Assembly: GCA_018881555.1 (NCBI GenBank)
Contig: JACAXG010000107.1
Span: forward strand, 1,826,406-1,890,405
Origin: Amblyornis subalaris
Lineage: Eukaryota > Chordata > Aves > Passeriformes > Ptilonorhynchidae
Length of the DNA: 64,000 nt
Direction: 5' to 3'
Below, piece after piece: positions 12,301 through 23,900 of the stretch. The notes beneath the pieces were generated by a model, which was not told the DNA's origin, did not search any database, and saw only the letters and a list, made by a program, of their open reading frames with translations. The translations under genes and the position numbers were made by a program. The stretch's first letter is position 1; each line of letters opens with the position of its first letter.

Positions 12301-14326
12301 GATTTGGAACTATCATTTATCTGCTAATATAAAAAAAAAAAAAAGGTAGGTGAAAAAGGTAATCTGTTCCCCTCTGCTCTTATCAGCAGGACGGGGAAGG
12401 ACGAGCTGCACTGGATGAACCTCCCAAAGTCCCCTCCAGCCCTATTGTCTGTGTTTCCCAAGACTGCAAATTTAGTCTGGATACAGGATGTTATCACAGT
12501 CGGTCCGGAGCTTCACACACACCTCCAGTGCTACGGCAAGGTGGAAAAACTGGGCGTAAACAAACATCTTTGTGCCACGGTAGCTTTTGGCCAGAGTTTA
12601 TAAGAAGCCATCCATCAAAGAGCGAGAGTGCTTACAAGTTTTGAGTTTAGAAAGTGCAGCGGCAAGCTTTTGGGGGGATTTCACAATACTGATTTCTTGG
12701 TTTGAAGCAAAATATATTTACAAGAGCATCTGCTGGTGTGAGTCTCTTAAATATGGCATATACTCCGTGTTACTGCTTCATCATCATGTATAATTGGCAA
12801 TAAACCTATTTAGAATTCAAGATGCATAAAACTGAAAGTCTTTGAAGGGAATAGCTGCTGAGATTATATTTATTGTGCTTTCCCACAATNTTTTTCTATG
12901 CATAATGTGATAAACCTCCAAGGTGGTTGTAGGCGAAGCTGAAATATTCACAAGTATGCAGTTATTATGAATTTAGACAGGTTGTAAGACATTTCGATAT
13001 CAAACTCTTAATGAATGGCAGTAAACATATTCTACATTACTTTATTAAAATGCCTATTAAAACATACACATCCACAGAATGATCACTGGATGTGTTTACT
13101 TGCGAGCAAAAAGGCCATGAAGAAAACAGCATGGAAATAAATTTTCTTTTCCTGCACCACTACGATAAGAATTAAGGCATGCATTTAAAGTTCATATTAT
13201 TTTCAGTGTGTTCACAGCACATCCAGATAATCAGATATTCAAAGGAGGATTCCCAGTCAGTTCCAATATGCCACGACTCAGTAAATCGAGTTGTGTAAAT
13301 GATAGTTCCACATCCAACAATGTTGTTTTGAGATTCCAGAAAAACTGCTACACTCCAAACCAACAACAAAAAGAACCCAGTCAAACAACAAATAGCCAAC
13401 GAATACAGTCTCGTTATCTTGATGCTTTTCTAAATAAAATTTGTCCGTGTTTTTTTTCTATTTGGCTAAATTTTTATTAGTAAAAATTTAAAACTAAAAA
13501 GTCGTGTTGAGCTAGAAGAAGGGGAATTTTTATTTCTTCTCAACGTTTCAGAGTGCATAGTCTGAGGGGAGGAAAAATTCAAATTATGAGTTGAAAACAT
13601 ATGGAAATTTATTCTTCCTGAGTAAAATTTTTATTTTCTTCTCAAAGTCCTGATCAACACCCGTGACAAACACAAAAACAGAAGTCTCCTGTAAGATCCA
13701 ACAGCAATTCCATTGCTCCATACCATGCTGTTAATCTAGAGGAGCTCTTAAGGTGATTGAATATGCCACATTTTCTGTAGGCAGTGGATAGGATCTGTCC
13801 TCCTGATGGAAATACCTCTGTGGTAAACGTCCCTGCCCCAGTGTGAAATAAGTGCCTACCAGACCAGCAGAAAGAAAACAGCTATTGTGCCATGAATTCA
13901 CACAAAACATGGATTTAAGGAGAAGTGTGTGTTGGATCANCACGTGGTGCCCTGGGACTGGAGAGCTGGCAGTGGAGTAGGGAAAGGCACCGTGACGCAG
14001 TTAATGCCTCCCTTAGGATAGACTGAGCAAAAGTTAATGCCTGGAGCTTTTTGCCTGCTAACAGAAAAAGAGAAATGATCTTTAAATGTTGGTGTCTTCC
14101 TGAGACACGCAGCTTTTTTTTCTGTAGGTATTTGCCCTGAAAACGCTGGCGTGATCTGGGTGTGAGAAGCTTTGTATGCTCACAAGCACAGCCAGTTGTT
14201 GAATACTTGGGGTCATACCATGGGATCTCTGCATAAATGATAGAGAAAGTGGGATAAAACCTTGGCACAACAATAACCAGCACTCGCTCTTCTCTTCTCT
14301 TTCTCAATGCAGCTATCTTGCTCTTG
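12301..14326. other. unique DNA, no gene seen
   Basis: No gene recognised. The part at about 12780-13060 looks like non-simple, AT-rich conserved-type DNA. A perfect 10-bp inverted repeat with a 4-base loop lies at 13467-13490. Open frames on both strands at 13170-13480 overlap one another and have no motif. A long minus-strand frame ending at 14658 runs through the CR1 copy below and is not a gene. Confidence 0.5.
13467..13490. repeat. AT-rich perfect inverted repeat
   Basis: Two 10-base arms, TAAATTTTTA and TAAAAATTTA, flank a TTAG loop and form a perfect AT-only hairpin. Chance occurrence is plausible in such AT-rich DNA. No function is implied. Confidence 0.8.
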
Positions 14327-14595
14327 CTAGAACAAGGGGGAATGGCTTTAGACTTAAAAAAGGGTGGGTATAGATCAGATGTTTGGAATAGATTCTTTAC
14401 TATGAGGGTGGTGAGGCCCTGGCACAGGTTGTCCAGAGAAGCTGTGGCTGCCCCATCCCTGGAAGTGTTCAAGGCCAGGTTGGATGGGGCTTGGAGCAAC
14501 CCGGGATAGTGGAAGGTGTCCCTGCCCATGGTAAGGGGGTGGAACCACATGATCTTTAAGGTCCCTTCAAACCCAAACAATTCTTTGATTCTGTA
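14327..14595 (+). mobile_element. CR1 LINE 3' end
   Basis: Sense CR1 with the blocks in order: 'GGGGGAATGGCTTTAGACTT', 'GATCAGATGTTTGGAATAG', 'GAGAAGCTGTGGCTGCCCC', 'AAGGCCAGGTTGGATGGGGC', 'GTCCCTGCCCATGG', then 'AATTCTTTGATTCTGTA'. It is moderately diverged. The 247-codon minus-strand frame and the plus-strand 63-codon frame here are by-products of this copy. Confidence 0.95.
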
Positions 14596-16260
14596 TTCCT
14601 TACATTTATGAGTCCTCAAGAGAATCCAGATTATTTTCACAGGTAAACTGAGTCTCAATACACTGAATTANCAGCGTGAGAAGTTTGCAAAGTGAGGACC
14701 TGTATTTTTCTCCTTGCCTTTGCCCAGAGGCAGAACTCCATGGAAAAAACTTGTACCACTCTGAAAGAATATCCTGAGGGAGTTTACTATTTTTCTGTGC
14801 CATGATTATACAATAGCACATTCCCACCTGTCTGTTGAAAGTATTTTCCCATTCAGAAATTATTTTTTGGAGAATGTAGAACAGCAACCTACCCTACAAA
14901 ACTCCTATTTATACAGAACTGCTGTTGTTCTAAGAACTGTTTATACAAATAAGTAACATACCCCACAGCGCAATATATTTCACTTGCCTAATGTACTTTT
15001 TGACATTTGATGAGAAACTGCAAGCCTTAATCCCCAAGCCCAGGTTAAAATGAAGGAGCAATGTGCCATCCAAATGAAAGGCTCTCATTGTTCTTGCTGG
15101 AAACAGACACACTTATTTCTATGTCTGGCAATAATATTGTTTTAAAGCAAACTGTGAAGAAGTCACACGAACCGAGTCAAAAGCTGGAATATGCATTTAA
15201 ACATCCTATTAATAGGCTTGGAAGACCATGCTTATTAAAAAAACCTGGTCTATGAGGAATGGTTTTCCCTAAGAAAAATCTACCTCACATGTCTTTATTT
15301 ACTGTCCAAGCCACAATACAATGTTATAACCCCACTGATATCGACAAATGCATTATGGAATGCCAGATGGACAAAGAATAGAGTAAGAATGGANAAAGAA
15401 AGGGAAAATAAAGAAGCAACCATGTCATGTCACTCTGTCTGACACACACTGGGAGGTCAGCAGCCTCCNTGGCATGAGGGGTGTTTTTATTCTCAGCACA
15501 TCATGAAAAAGGACATTATCAGGAAGTGTTTGAAAGCAGAAATATGTGACAATCTGATTCCAGGTGTTTCCCCCAAGCACAGGCACAGGCACAGGCACAA
15601 TGGTGCTACNGAAGAAACAAGGAGAGGCTGGAGGAGATGTGTTAGGAGTGAATGGAAAGAGATAAGTAGATACCACTTGCATGGAGCCATGAGAAGCCAC
15701 CACTCCATTGTGCTCCCTGTGTCCNCCTTGGCTGCTCCACACTTGTACGCAGAAGTCCCAAACCTTCCCAAAATTCCCAAATCCCCNAATATCTACACAC
15801 TAACAGTACAAACCCAGCAAATGCCTTTAAGAATTTCTCAAGGCAGGTCAAACCCCCCTTTTATATTCTTTTAGAGCCACCACAAAGGCCGTTGTATCCT
15901 GGTGAATTTACATTAAAGCAGAATTTTTTTTTTATCCCCCAGGAATGGNGAAAAAGAGCAAACTCTTCCCAGTGTCCACATCAGTCACATATTTCCCTTC
16001 TTCTTTCTGCTCTTCCCCTTCCCCCCTGTCTCCAGCACTGCTGCTCAAAGGAGAAAGTAACAAAGATATTTGAGATTATAAGGGGTTTTGGATGAGTGAA
16101 CCTGGAGTGAGCAAAGCTCTTAGAAAAGAATTTAAGGGATCGCAGTGGCATGCAGTCATGTTATATAAACATATTCTGAACGGTACCATCATACGCCCAG
16201 CCCTGGCGCCACAATTGCATTAAGTGAAATTTTATACAGAAATTGTGAAAGTGCACCGGG
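14596..16260. other. unique DNA, no gene seen
   Basis: No gene recognised. It includes a short (GCACAG)n repeat (15577-15599) that produces a spurious Leu-Cys repeat frame on the minus strand. Overlapping open frames on both strands at 15425-15874 are low-complexity shadows without motifs. Confidence 0.5.
15577..15599 (+). repeat. (GCACAG)n hexamer repeat
   Basis: Nearly four perfect 6-base units. It explains the alternating Leu-Cys and His-Arg frames read through this point on the two strands. Confidence 0.9.
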
Positions 16261-16376
16261 GTTGGCTGATTATCTGCTCTTTCTGTTCCCTTTCAGACAT
16301 GAAGCAAGAAGCCAAGGTGCTGGAGAAGAATGTGGACAGTGCCAAGAGGTTCCTGACCTAATTTGAGCAAAAGGTT
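16261..16376 (+). other. exon-like short tract, coding status doubtful
   Basis: A pyrimidine-rich run ending in TTTCAG (to about 16297) looks like a good 3' splice acceptor. It is followed by about 63 bases of purine-rich, codon-like sequence reading MKQEAKVLEKNVDSAKRFLT. An in-frame TAA then comes before a weak GT-type donor (AAAAG then GTTTTC). The predicted helical, Lys/Glu-rich peptide resembles coiled-coil segments in general but no particular protein. It could be a decayed exon, a terminal exon or chance. Confidence 0.2.
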
Positions 16377-19300
16377 TTCTTTCTTTTCTTTCTTATTTGT
16401 TGTTTTTTCTTTTTCTTTATCTTTCCCTCGCTCTTTTGGTTTCCTCCACAGGGTTCAAAGCTGTCACTCCTCAGAAATGAACATCTGAAATTGACTGTCA
16501 CTGGGATTTAAAATTTTCAAACACCTAAGGAAAGACAGAGAAGAAATTGGAATAAGGTCATGGCATAAAAGCTACATCCTGAAGTGTCTAATGAATATTT
16601 CCCCTATGCATCTTGACAGTTCTGAAATACATTTGGGGGGGGGGGGGGGGACGGAATTTAAAATACTATTCAGGAATTGTTTATTCTTGCCAAAATAAGT
16701 TAATTAAAATGAGGCTCTGATTAAAATGAAAGGGTCTGGCTCATTTGAAATATTAATTTAGGCCTCTAGTTCTGCAATCTGCCTGCAAGGGTCTCTCTGC
16801 AAGAGCAGGGCTATGTTTGTTAAGTGGTAAAGCATTGTTGCAAGTAAAGCCAACCTTTTATTTTGCTTTTAATGTTGTCTGATCTCTTTCCCTGAGTTAG
16901 CCTGGGTCTGTTGACCTCCGGGGCAAACTGCAAAGCCTCACTTTTACTTACACTACGGGTGAGTGTTTAAAGGGGGANGGGAGTTGGGAAAAATCTGTGG
17001 TGTGGGGTATGGGGTAGATTTGTTTGGAGGTTATCTTTCCTACCACTCGTGTAAGATGTCCCCTCNTTAATCTGTGTTGCTCTCAGACACTGCTCTAGCA
17101 ATGAGACAAGAGACAGCCACTACCCAGCCACACATGAACTGGACTGCAACATGTCAAATAAAGAATGTTCGTATAATTTCTAAGACTTCTCCCCCACCCC
17201 CAAAAAACAATTTAAATTTCTTTTTCCAGATAAAATTTACAGTCCCTGAGATATCTGCCATTCTGAATTAAACCCTTTTTCTCACTTCCTACCCAAAAAA
17301 GTAAAAGAAAAAAAAAAAAAAACCCACACAAAAAACCCTCCTCCCTTTATTTTCTCTATCAGCTCTGAGTATAAATATTAACCTATGTACTTCTCTAGTG
17401 GAGGAATTCAGTAGTGTGATAGAATATATCCCAAACAACAGAACACAAAATGTTCTGTCAGGATTAACATCATTACCTTCTGTTCATTTCAGGGTTCCAG
17501 AACCCTTAAACAAGCAGGACCCAGGAAATCCCTTCACCCAAATCCCATANGAGGTGTTATGGATAAACAGCAGAAACTGGTTCTTCCCGCATGAATTTAA
17601 AAATTCCACCAGCCATGTCAAATAATGCCTGTTTTACTACAAAATGAGCAGACACATGGCATAAAATCCCGTGCAAATCCTGTTGTTTTACTGGCTGTAC
17701 TGACACTGAACCAACCAGCGGAGAATCCCTCAATTTCCTCTGGACAACCCCGGGTACTGCTGGTGGTGCAGTGCATTTCAGAGCTCTGGAGGACGCCCTG
17801 TTGTTTCTATCCTTACCAAAGGGTATCTGCTGCACTGCCGGTCCCAGCGGGAAGGGGGAATTTCCTATTTGTTCTGCTGCAGTCCCTGTGTCCTTGCTCC
17901 CTCTGAGCCAGAGGAAGCTCAGGTACTGGACTGTTTAACAGTGCTACCATTTCTNTTTGTCTGCACTACATCGTTAGGAGGTCACTGCTTAGGCCTGGGG
18001 CTGTGTAGCACTTTCCCCAACCATTCCCAGGTCAAACCATGATACCAGGAATAGTCTGGGACTTAGCACAGGCCCAGTTATCAATTTAGATACAACTAGC
18101 CCATTTTGAAGAGTGAGATTTATACAACACGGTTGTGAGCCATTCCGCCTTCATCAGCCTCTGTGCCACAGAAAGATCCTGCAACAGGCTCCTATAGCTC
18201 NAATCNGTGTATCAGGAGGCTGAAGGCCAGNTAAATGGGATTTGCTGGGATTACAGTTCTAGATTTAGGGTCCAAAATATCACTTNATTTATTTTCAACA
18301 CTTAGACTCCAACTAGAGCTGGAAAAATAAATCAGGTTTTGACAGTTTAACAACAAAATTAAATGTCTGTCAGAAAATATTTGCCTGATTTATTTCAGGG
18401 AACATCACTTAAAAATTCCATTATGTCATTTAATATTTCTGCGAAATTCTTCTGTTTAGACTCCGGTTAATAAAGGTGCTGGGAGCAGTGGAGACCCCAG
18501 AGCTGGCAGGATTTCTTGNGTTAGATAAGATATTATTTATATATAGGTTTATATGTGGATCTGATACCCAAACATCTGGTTGGAAATGAAAATACCCCCC
18601 TGTGCTTGCAAAGTTGTGCATTCCACCTTCAAGTGAACTTCCAGGGAAAGTTAGGGCTGTATCCTCCTGCTTTTGGCATCCCACACGCAGGAGCTGAGCA
18701 TGAGACAGGAAAGAGCAAAGTCCCTCTCCTGAGTCTAGCTCAGCTCACCTGCTTGGCCTCCATAAAATATGTATTCCCTTATCTATATTTCCCTTCTGAG
18801 AATGTTTATATTTATTTTCCTTATACAAAACATCCCCACTCAGTCCATACTTGCGCTCCATCCCCATTGGTGTGGATCTTTCCTTCTATTACAGCACAGG
18901 CATTTGGCAAAACAAGATAACAGCAGAGAGTTTTGTTACAACCCAAAGGCTAAAACTGAAAAGCCTGTAAGTGGGAGTGTTTTTTCTGATGGAAAGTGAG
19001 GCACTGGGTGCTTCTCAGGGCTAAAACCTTTCCCCGAACCAGTACCTCTGTGCTTTTATTATGTGGTTCCTCTCCTTATATCTCTTTTAATTTTCATTTA
19101 CATCAAGATTGTTTTCTTAAAGTTGTCTCACATAGCGAAGAGGAAGGAGAACATGAATAGACTATTGATGGTTTAGCTTAATATATGATGTATATGGCAG
19201 TCTTATCTGTGGAAAATATTATCTTTATAGCAGAATATATTTAAGAGGTCAGAGCACTCGGTTTGTTTTGGCAGGGGAGAGGATTCAGGGTGCCTGGCCA

Positions 19301-20225
19301 CATCTAGCAGTGCCATAAGAGCCAAGATGCTCGAGTTGTGTTTTCCCCTCTTCCTGTGTTACCTTAAGAAGTCACAAGGCTCTTCTGTGCTTATGCATGT
19401 TAGATATCTACCTCCAGAGCTGCAGCAGCGTGTTCCTGCACTCACTCAGAGCAGCCTGTTTTCCTCCAGACAAGCCCATGTGGGTGCTTCTTCTCCAGTT
19501 CCACAGGAGGAAAGAGAGAGGGAGCATTTACCAGTCTCATGGTGCAGCCATTTTATCTCAAGCTCGTAGCTGCTTCTTCCAGCTTTCTCACCAAGACTTT
19601 AACCTCTTACAGATGCCTTTACCACTACATCGCTGTCTCTGCCCATTTGCTTTCTGCTTTCAGATTTGGGCTTCATTCAGACGTGAAAGAACAGTGGANA
19701 AGGTGCCGTTCTCACTTTGTAAAGGGGTTGTTCCTTCTGCCAACGAGGTGAGGCAGTCCCATGGCACAAGGTTATGGGGGAGAGATTGGGATGATTCCCC
19801 CATCCCCAGACTTGCCTGCCTCCCAGGACAGAGCGATGATCCTTTGCTTAAATTCTGTCAAATCCTTTGAAATCAGCAGATGAAAGACAAGGCGACTGCA
19901 CTGTTCTGGCTCTGTGTGAGTACAAAGGAGTAGGATTCTCTCCACAGAAGCTGAGTAGTGATTTGTTGATTTTTTTTTTTCATTTAATGGGAACTTCTGC
20001 ACTTCATGGAGTAGAAACTGAGAGATGGTGTGCTGAGAGATGTTTAGTCAAACATCTTGAGAGAATATTCCTCAATGCCACAGCTACTTATGCTGTCCAT
20101 ATGAATGCACACAAAGAGAGGCAGGTAGACACAAGAGGAGAAAAACCTACTTCTTNCTGCTTTCTGCTTCATGTGCATTGCCATAAGAGTAACAAGTGAG
20201 ACAAAAGGAAGAGAAACTTTCAGAG
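16377..20225. other. unique DNA, no gene seen
   Basis: Begins with a T/C-rich tract (16377-16440). It contains a G16 run (16635-16650) and an A15 run (17308-17322). Four Ns lie within 18200-18290. Open frames of 60-157 codons on both strands (for example 19397-19870) have no recognisable domain and overlap each other. I see no gene. Confidence 0.5.
16635..16650 (+). repeat. poly-G run (G16)
   Basis: Sixteen consecutive G, unusual in this AT-rich setting and capable in principle of quadruplex formation. Such runs are also prone to miscounting in assembly, so the exact length is uncertain. Confidence 0.85.
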
Positions 20226-20271
20226 GTCCAACTGAGACTGGAGTCCAACCGAGACTGGAGTCCAACCACGA
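20226..20271 (+). repeat. 17-bp tandem duplication
   Basis: The unit GTCCAACTGAGACTGGA occurs twice with one substitution (T to C), followed by a partial third copy. It looks like a small recent tandem duplication rather than an established satellite. Confidence 0.9.
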
Positions 20272-20439
20272 CAAATAGAAGCAGTTCCTAAATGAAAATG
20301 CAATCCCTAAGCAGACTCACAGCCAGGAGCACCATGGAGCAGGAAGGGGACCAGGGCAGAGATTTGCAGATTACACACTACTTGGTGTGTTGGAGGGTAT
20401 GTCAGTCATTACCAAAATAAAGTATGAGTAACCCAAACC

Positions 20440-20965
20440 TCTGTTCAAACACGGGACCACAGCTGCCCTTAGTACCGAAAGAAAGACTTCGTTTGGCTAA
20501 TGGAGGAAAATTATCGCTCTTCATTGCTCTTATGTGTTGAAACACAGTCCTTCGGACCAAACCAGCGTGGTCATTGACACTAAGCTGTTCAGAGTCCCAG
20601 AAGACACGAATTTTCAATACAAAGTGCTGGCACAGCTACACACAGATGGAGGACAAACTCGCCGTAGCTACTCACCCGACACGCAGGATATGCAATTTAG
20701 CAGGTTTGTGTGCATCTTCAGCAGCTTGACGATCTNCAGCGGGGTGCTCACTTTGAAACGCTTGAGCAGGGGTGCACNTATCCTATATTATATCCTGCAC
20801 AACAGGAGCTTTGGGACTGGCAGAGGAAGGAGANGGAAAGCACATGGCGGGAGCTGCTCGAGCTCCTCTCTCGAGCGAGAGATTCGCAAGCCATTTTGCG
20901 CAATGTGGCGTATTCCGAGGGCAAAAGCAAAACAGCTCTTCAGAAATTTCTCCATGAGCCGGAGA
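20440..20965 (+). other. CpG-enriched block with overlapping open frames
   Basis: By eye this roughly 520-base block holds about 23 CpG dinucleotides, while neighbouring DNA of similar length has only a handful. A plus-strand frame from about 20700 to 21057 reads for about 116 codons. It includes LWDWQRKE and WRELLELLSRARDSQA, with Leu/Trp-rich helical character. Other frames on both strands are also open. A CAG-terminated pyrimidine-poor stretch precedes the frame at about 20721, which is a poor acceptor. I recognise no family. Options are a fragment of a young transposable element, a coding exon of an unrecognised gene, or an unmethylated regulatory island. The CpG excess argues against old neutral DNA. 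Confidence 0.4.
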
Positions 20966-23900
20966 TAAAAGTAATCCCTGCTAGGGATGGTTTAGCAGTA
21001 TGCATATATGGGGGAGGAATTTCAGAGGAAGGGAAATACCCCTCCACCCCATCCTGAGTTTTCAACAATACTTTGTAGTTCTGCCCACTTTTGAAGTAGC
21101 TTGAAAGAAATGGAAGTATTTGGAATGTTTTTACACAAGAAATACTTCCTTTTGTATAATTAAAATTATTGTGGTTGGCTCCTAGAGTGAGAGGCTCATA
21201 AATTTGTTTCCAGTAGCAATCAGTATAGTTAATACCCATCCTACCAAACTGAGTTAACTCGTGTTCCTTTTGGGCCTCATCCAGGCCTCATTGATGTCAG
21301 AGGAAAGAAACTATTGACTTAAANGGACTTTGGAGTAGACCCTACAAGCTGAAAAGAGCAGATAATCTGGTTATTTCTGCCACAAAGAAAAGGGATATCT
21401 AGTGAAAATAAATAGGTGAAAGTCAAAATAAAATAATAATCAAATTTTAAAAAGATAAAAACCAGACAAAAGAATCCAATGATAAAGGAACAGGGCGTTT
21501 TGTGTGACCTAGACTTGTTATAGGGAGAGGCAGAGAACCTCGTGGTTCAGAGGGTGACCACAANAACTCTTAGAAGTCAGGAGCAGACAGAGTGAGAAGA
21601 AAATTTTCCTGATTTGCCTTTCNTATCTGAAACTGTAGAATTACAACCTGACCAGTGATGTAGGGTAAATATTACATGAGATGACCTTAGGCTTTATGTG
21701 TTCTGGCCAAACCTGTGATATAAGGTTTTGAAGTAGTCCAGTTAAAAACAGAGATCACAAAAATTACATAAGGCAAAGATCCTGAAGGACACACAAGCTT
21801 AGGGAAGGNTTATGAAGAATCCAGTGGTGTTTCTGGCCATGCTGGATGAATTATCAAAAGCTATGAGGATCTCTGAAATGAGTTCAGTACTCAGCAGGTT
21901 TCCCATGAGAACAGGCATCTGCAATGCAAATTCTGTGCCCAAGCCCTGCAGCATGATTGCCAGATCCAAGCATTAGAGTGATGAATAAATCCCCTTTTCA
22001 CCCCCCTTACAAATAANGAAAATATAAGAAATAAAACATCCAAAGTCTTTTTTTATTGATCTCATGGTTTAAGGAATGTGAATGCTCCTGGCATTCCAAA
22101 AGCTCCTCTTTCTAACCATGCGTATGAGAAATTACTTTATNATTGTTTAAACCAAGGATGGGGTACTCACTTCCCTACAGATCTTCACTAANGTTCCCAT
22201 TTGGCTTGTCTGCTTCCCGTTTCCATATTCTTTCTTTAATTTCTTTCCTCCAGCCCATATTTTCCAAAACATCCTGGAGGTGAAATTCTTCCCTGCAGTG
22301 AAATCATTAGCAAAATATCCACTGAATTCAAGAGGGCCAAGCTGGTGTCAGTGACAACTGGCTTTACTTCTTACTTTGAAATTCTATTTAACTGTAGTTG
22401 AATCATCCTGTGAAGTTCTCTGCTCTGAAAATTTCCCCAGCAATGACNGTCATGGATTTCCTGTGGTCAGGATGCCACAGCTCCCCTGTGCAGTTCCCCC
22501 ACTCAAAGTCAAACAGTATTATTGGTTAGATGTCCCTATAAAGTCATTCTCATCCCAATTATAGCTGCAGTGATACCATATAATATTGTGTATATGACAT
22601 TGGATACTAATTGTGAAGTGTCACTCCGTGTTTGCTTTGTTGNGTTCTTTTCATATTTTTAGGTTATAAGTTTGGCCAAGATCATGCTTTACGTGTTGGC
22701 TTTGTGCAGATCTTAAATGGGTACAGAGAACCATGCCATTCAAATAGAAGTCTTAGTAACCCAATGATCAGCTTAAATCCCCGAGGACAAAGAGCTGACA
22801 TAAAAGCCTAGTCTTCCAAAATCTTTCATAAATCTATAAAATTCATGTTAGGCAACCTGATAAATCACTTGACATTTCCATACCTTGATATCTCCAATTC
22901 TGAAGTGAGGTAACACTCTTATCTTTTTGAAGGTAACATGAGACTAATTTTTCTATGGGCAGATTATTCTGGGGACATCTGCCAAAGGAAAGCTTTACTA
23001 AAAACTTCCAATGAACACATGTCTAGAGGAAAAACAATGCAGAGATATGAAAATAAGAGAAGACCATAAAGAGTCTAACCTCAGATGACCATTATNGTCA
23101 TATTTTTATACAATTTCCTTGCTGTGAGATAAAATCCTTAATTTGTGTTTACTGATCTGGGTCAAAGGACGAGGTTGTTGAAAGGAATATTACAGGTTTT
23201 GCCTCTGTGTGAATTTTTAAGGCAACAGTTCCCTAGTTCTGCATGTACACAACCAAAGCAACTCCCTTTAATATTAGCAATTTAAAGGGTGATGCATTGT
23301 TGTTATAGCTGAAGGAGGTAAATTACAACTACCTGAGAAAACAAATAGAAAGCTGCCTTAGTCATCACATTGGGGTTAAAAAAAATAAATTTTGATTTGG
23401 CTATATGTCTGTATAAATGCAAATGGAGTACTCATATTTACAAATATTACTGTGAAGGAAGTTTTCCTGTCTATTTGCATGTGGGAGAAGTCCTTTCATT
23501 CCTGCATTCAAAAAGGGANGGAAGAGGCCCCATCCACAAGCAGGATTACAGGAAACAAAAAGAGAAGTGAATGCATGTTCAAGTAGTTAGAGAAAAGTGT
23601 TGGATTTGTTCCAAAAACCCAACACCATTACTGGAGCTGATATGCCCCCCTAAAACNGTGTAAAAGATTCCCTTCATCAGAAAGAGGGTCTGGTGCTGCA
23701 AAAACTCTCTCAGGATTCTTGAAATACAAATTTTTGAGCCAAGGAGTAGATATNTACCAGGTAGAGAGAAGCCAAGCAACTTGTCCAGTGTTTTCTNTGT
23801 AAGAAAAGTTTAGCTTGAAGGAAATACAATTTTGCAGTTGAAATGTTTTCATACACACACAAAGGAAATAGATCAACAATAAAACAAAAACACTAAAAAA

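Noticed and set aside
13915..14658. 247-codon minus-strand open frame, the longest in the window
   Set aside because: It runs through the antisense of a CR1 copy (14327-14595) and has no protein motif; its length is a by-product of the repeat.
15425..15874. Overlapping frames with Leu-Cys and His-Arg repeats
   Set aside because: Produced by the GCACAG hexamer repeat; no other coding signal.
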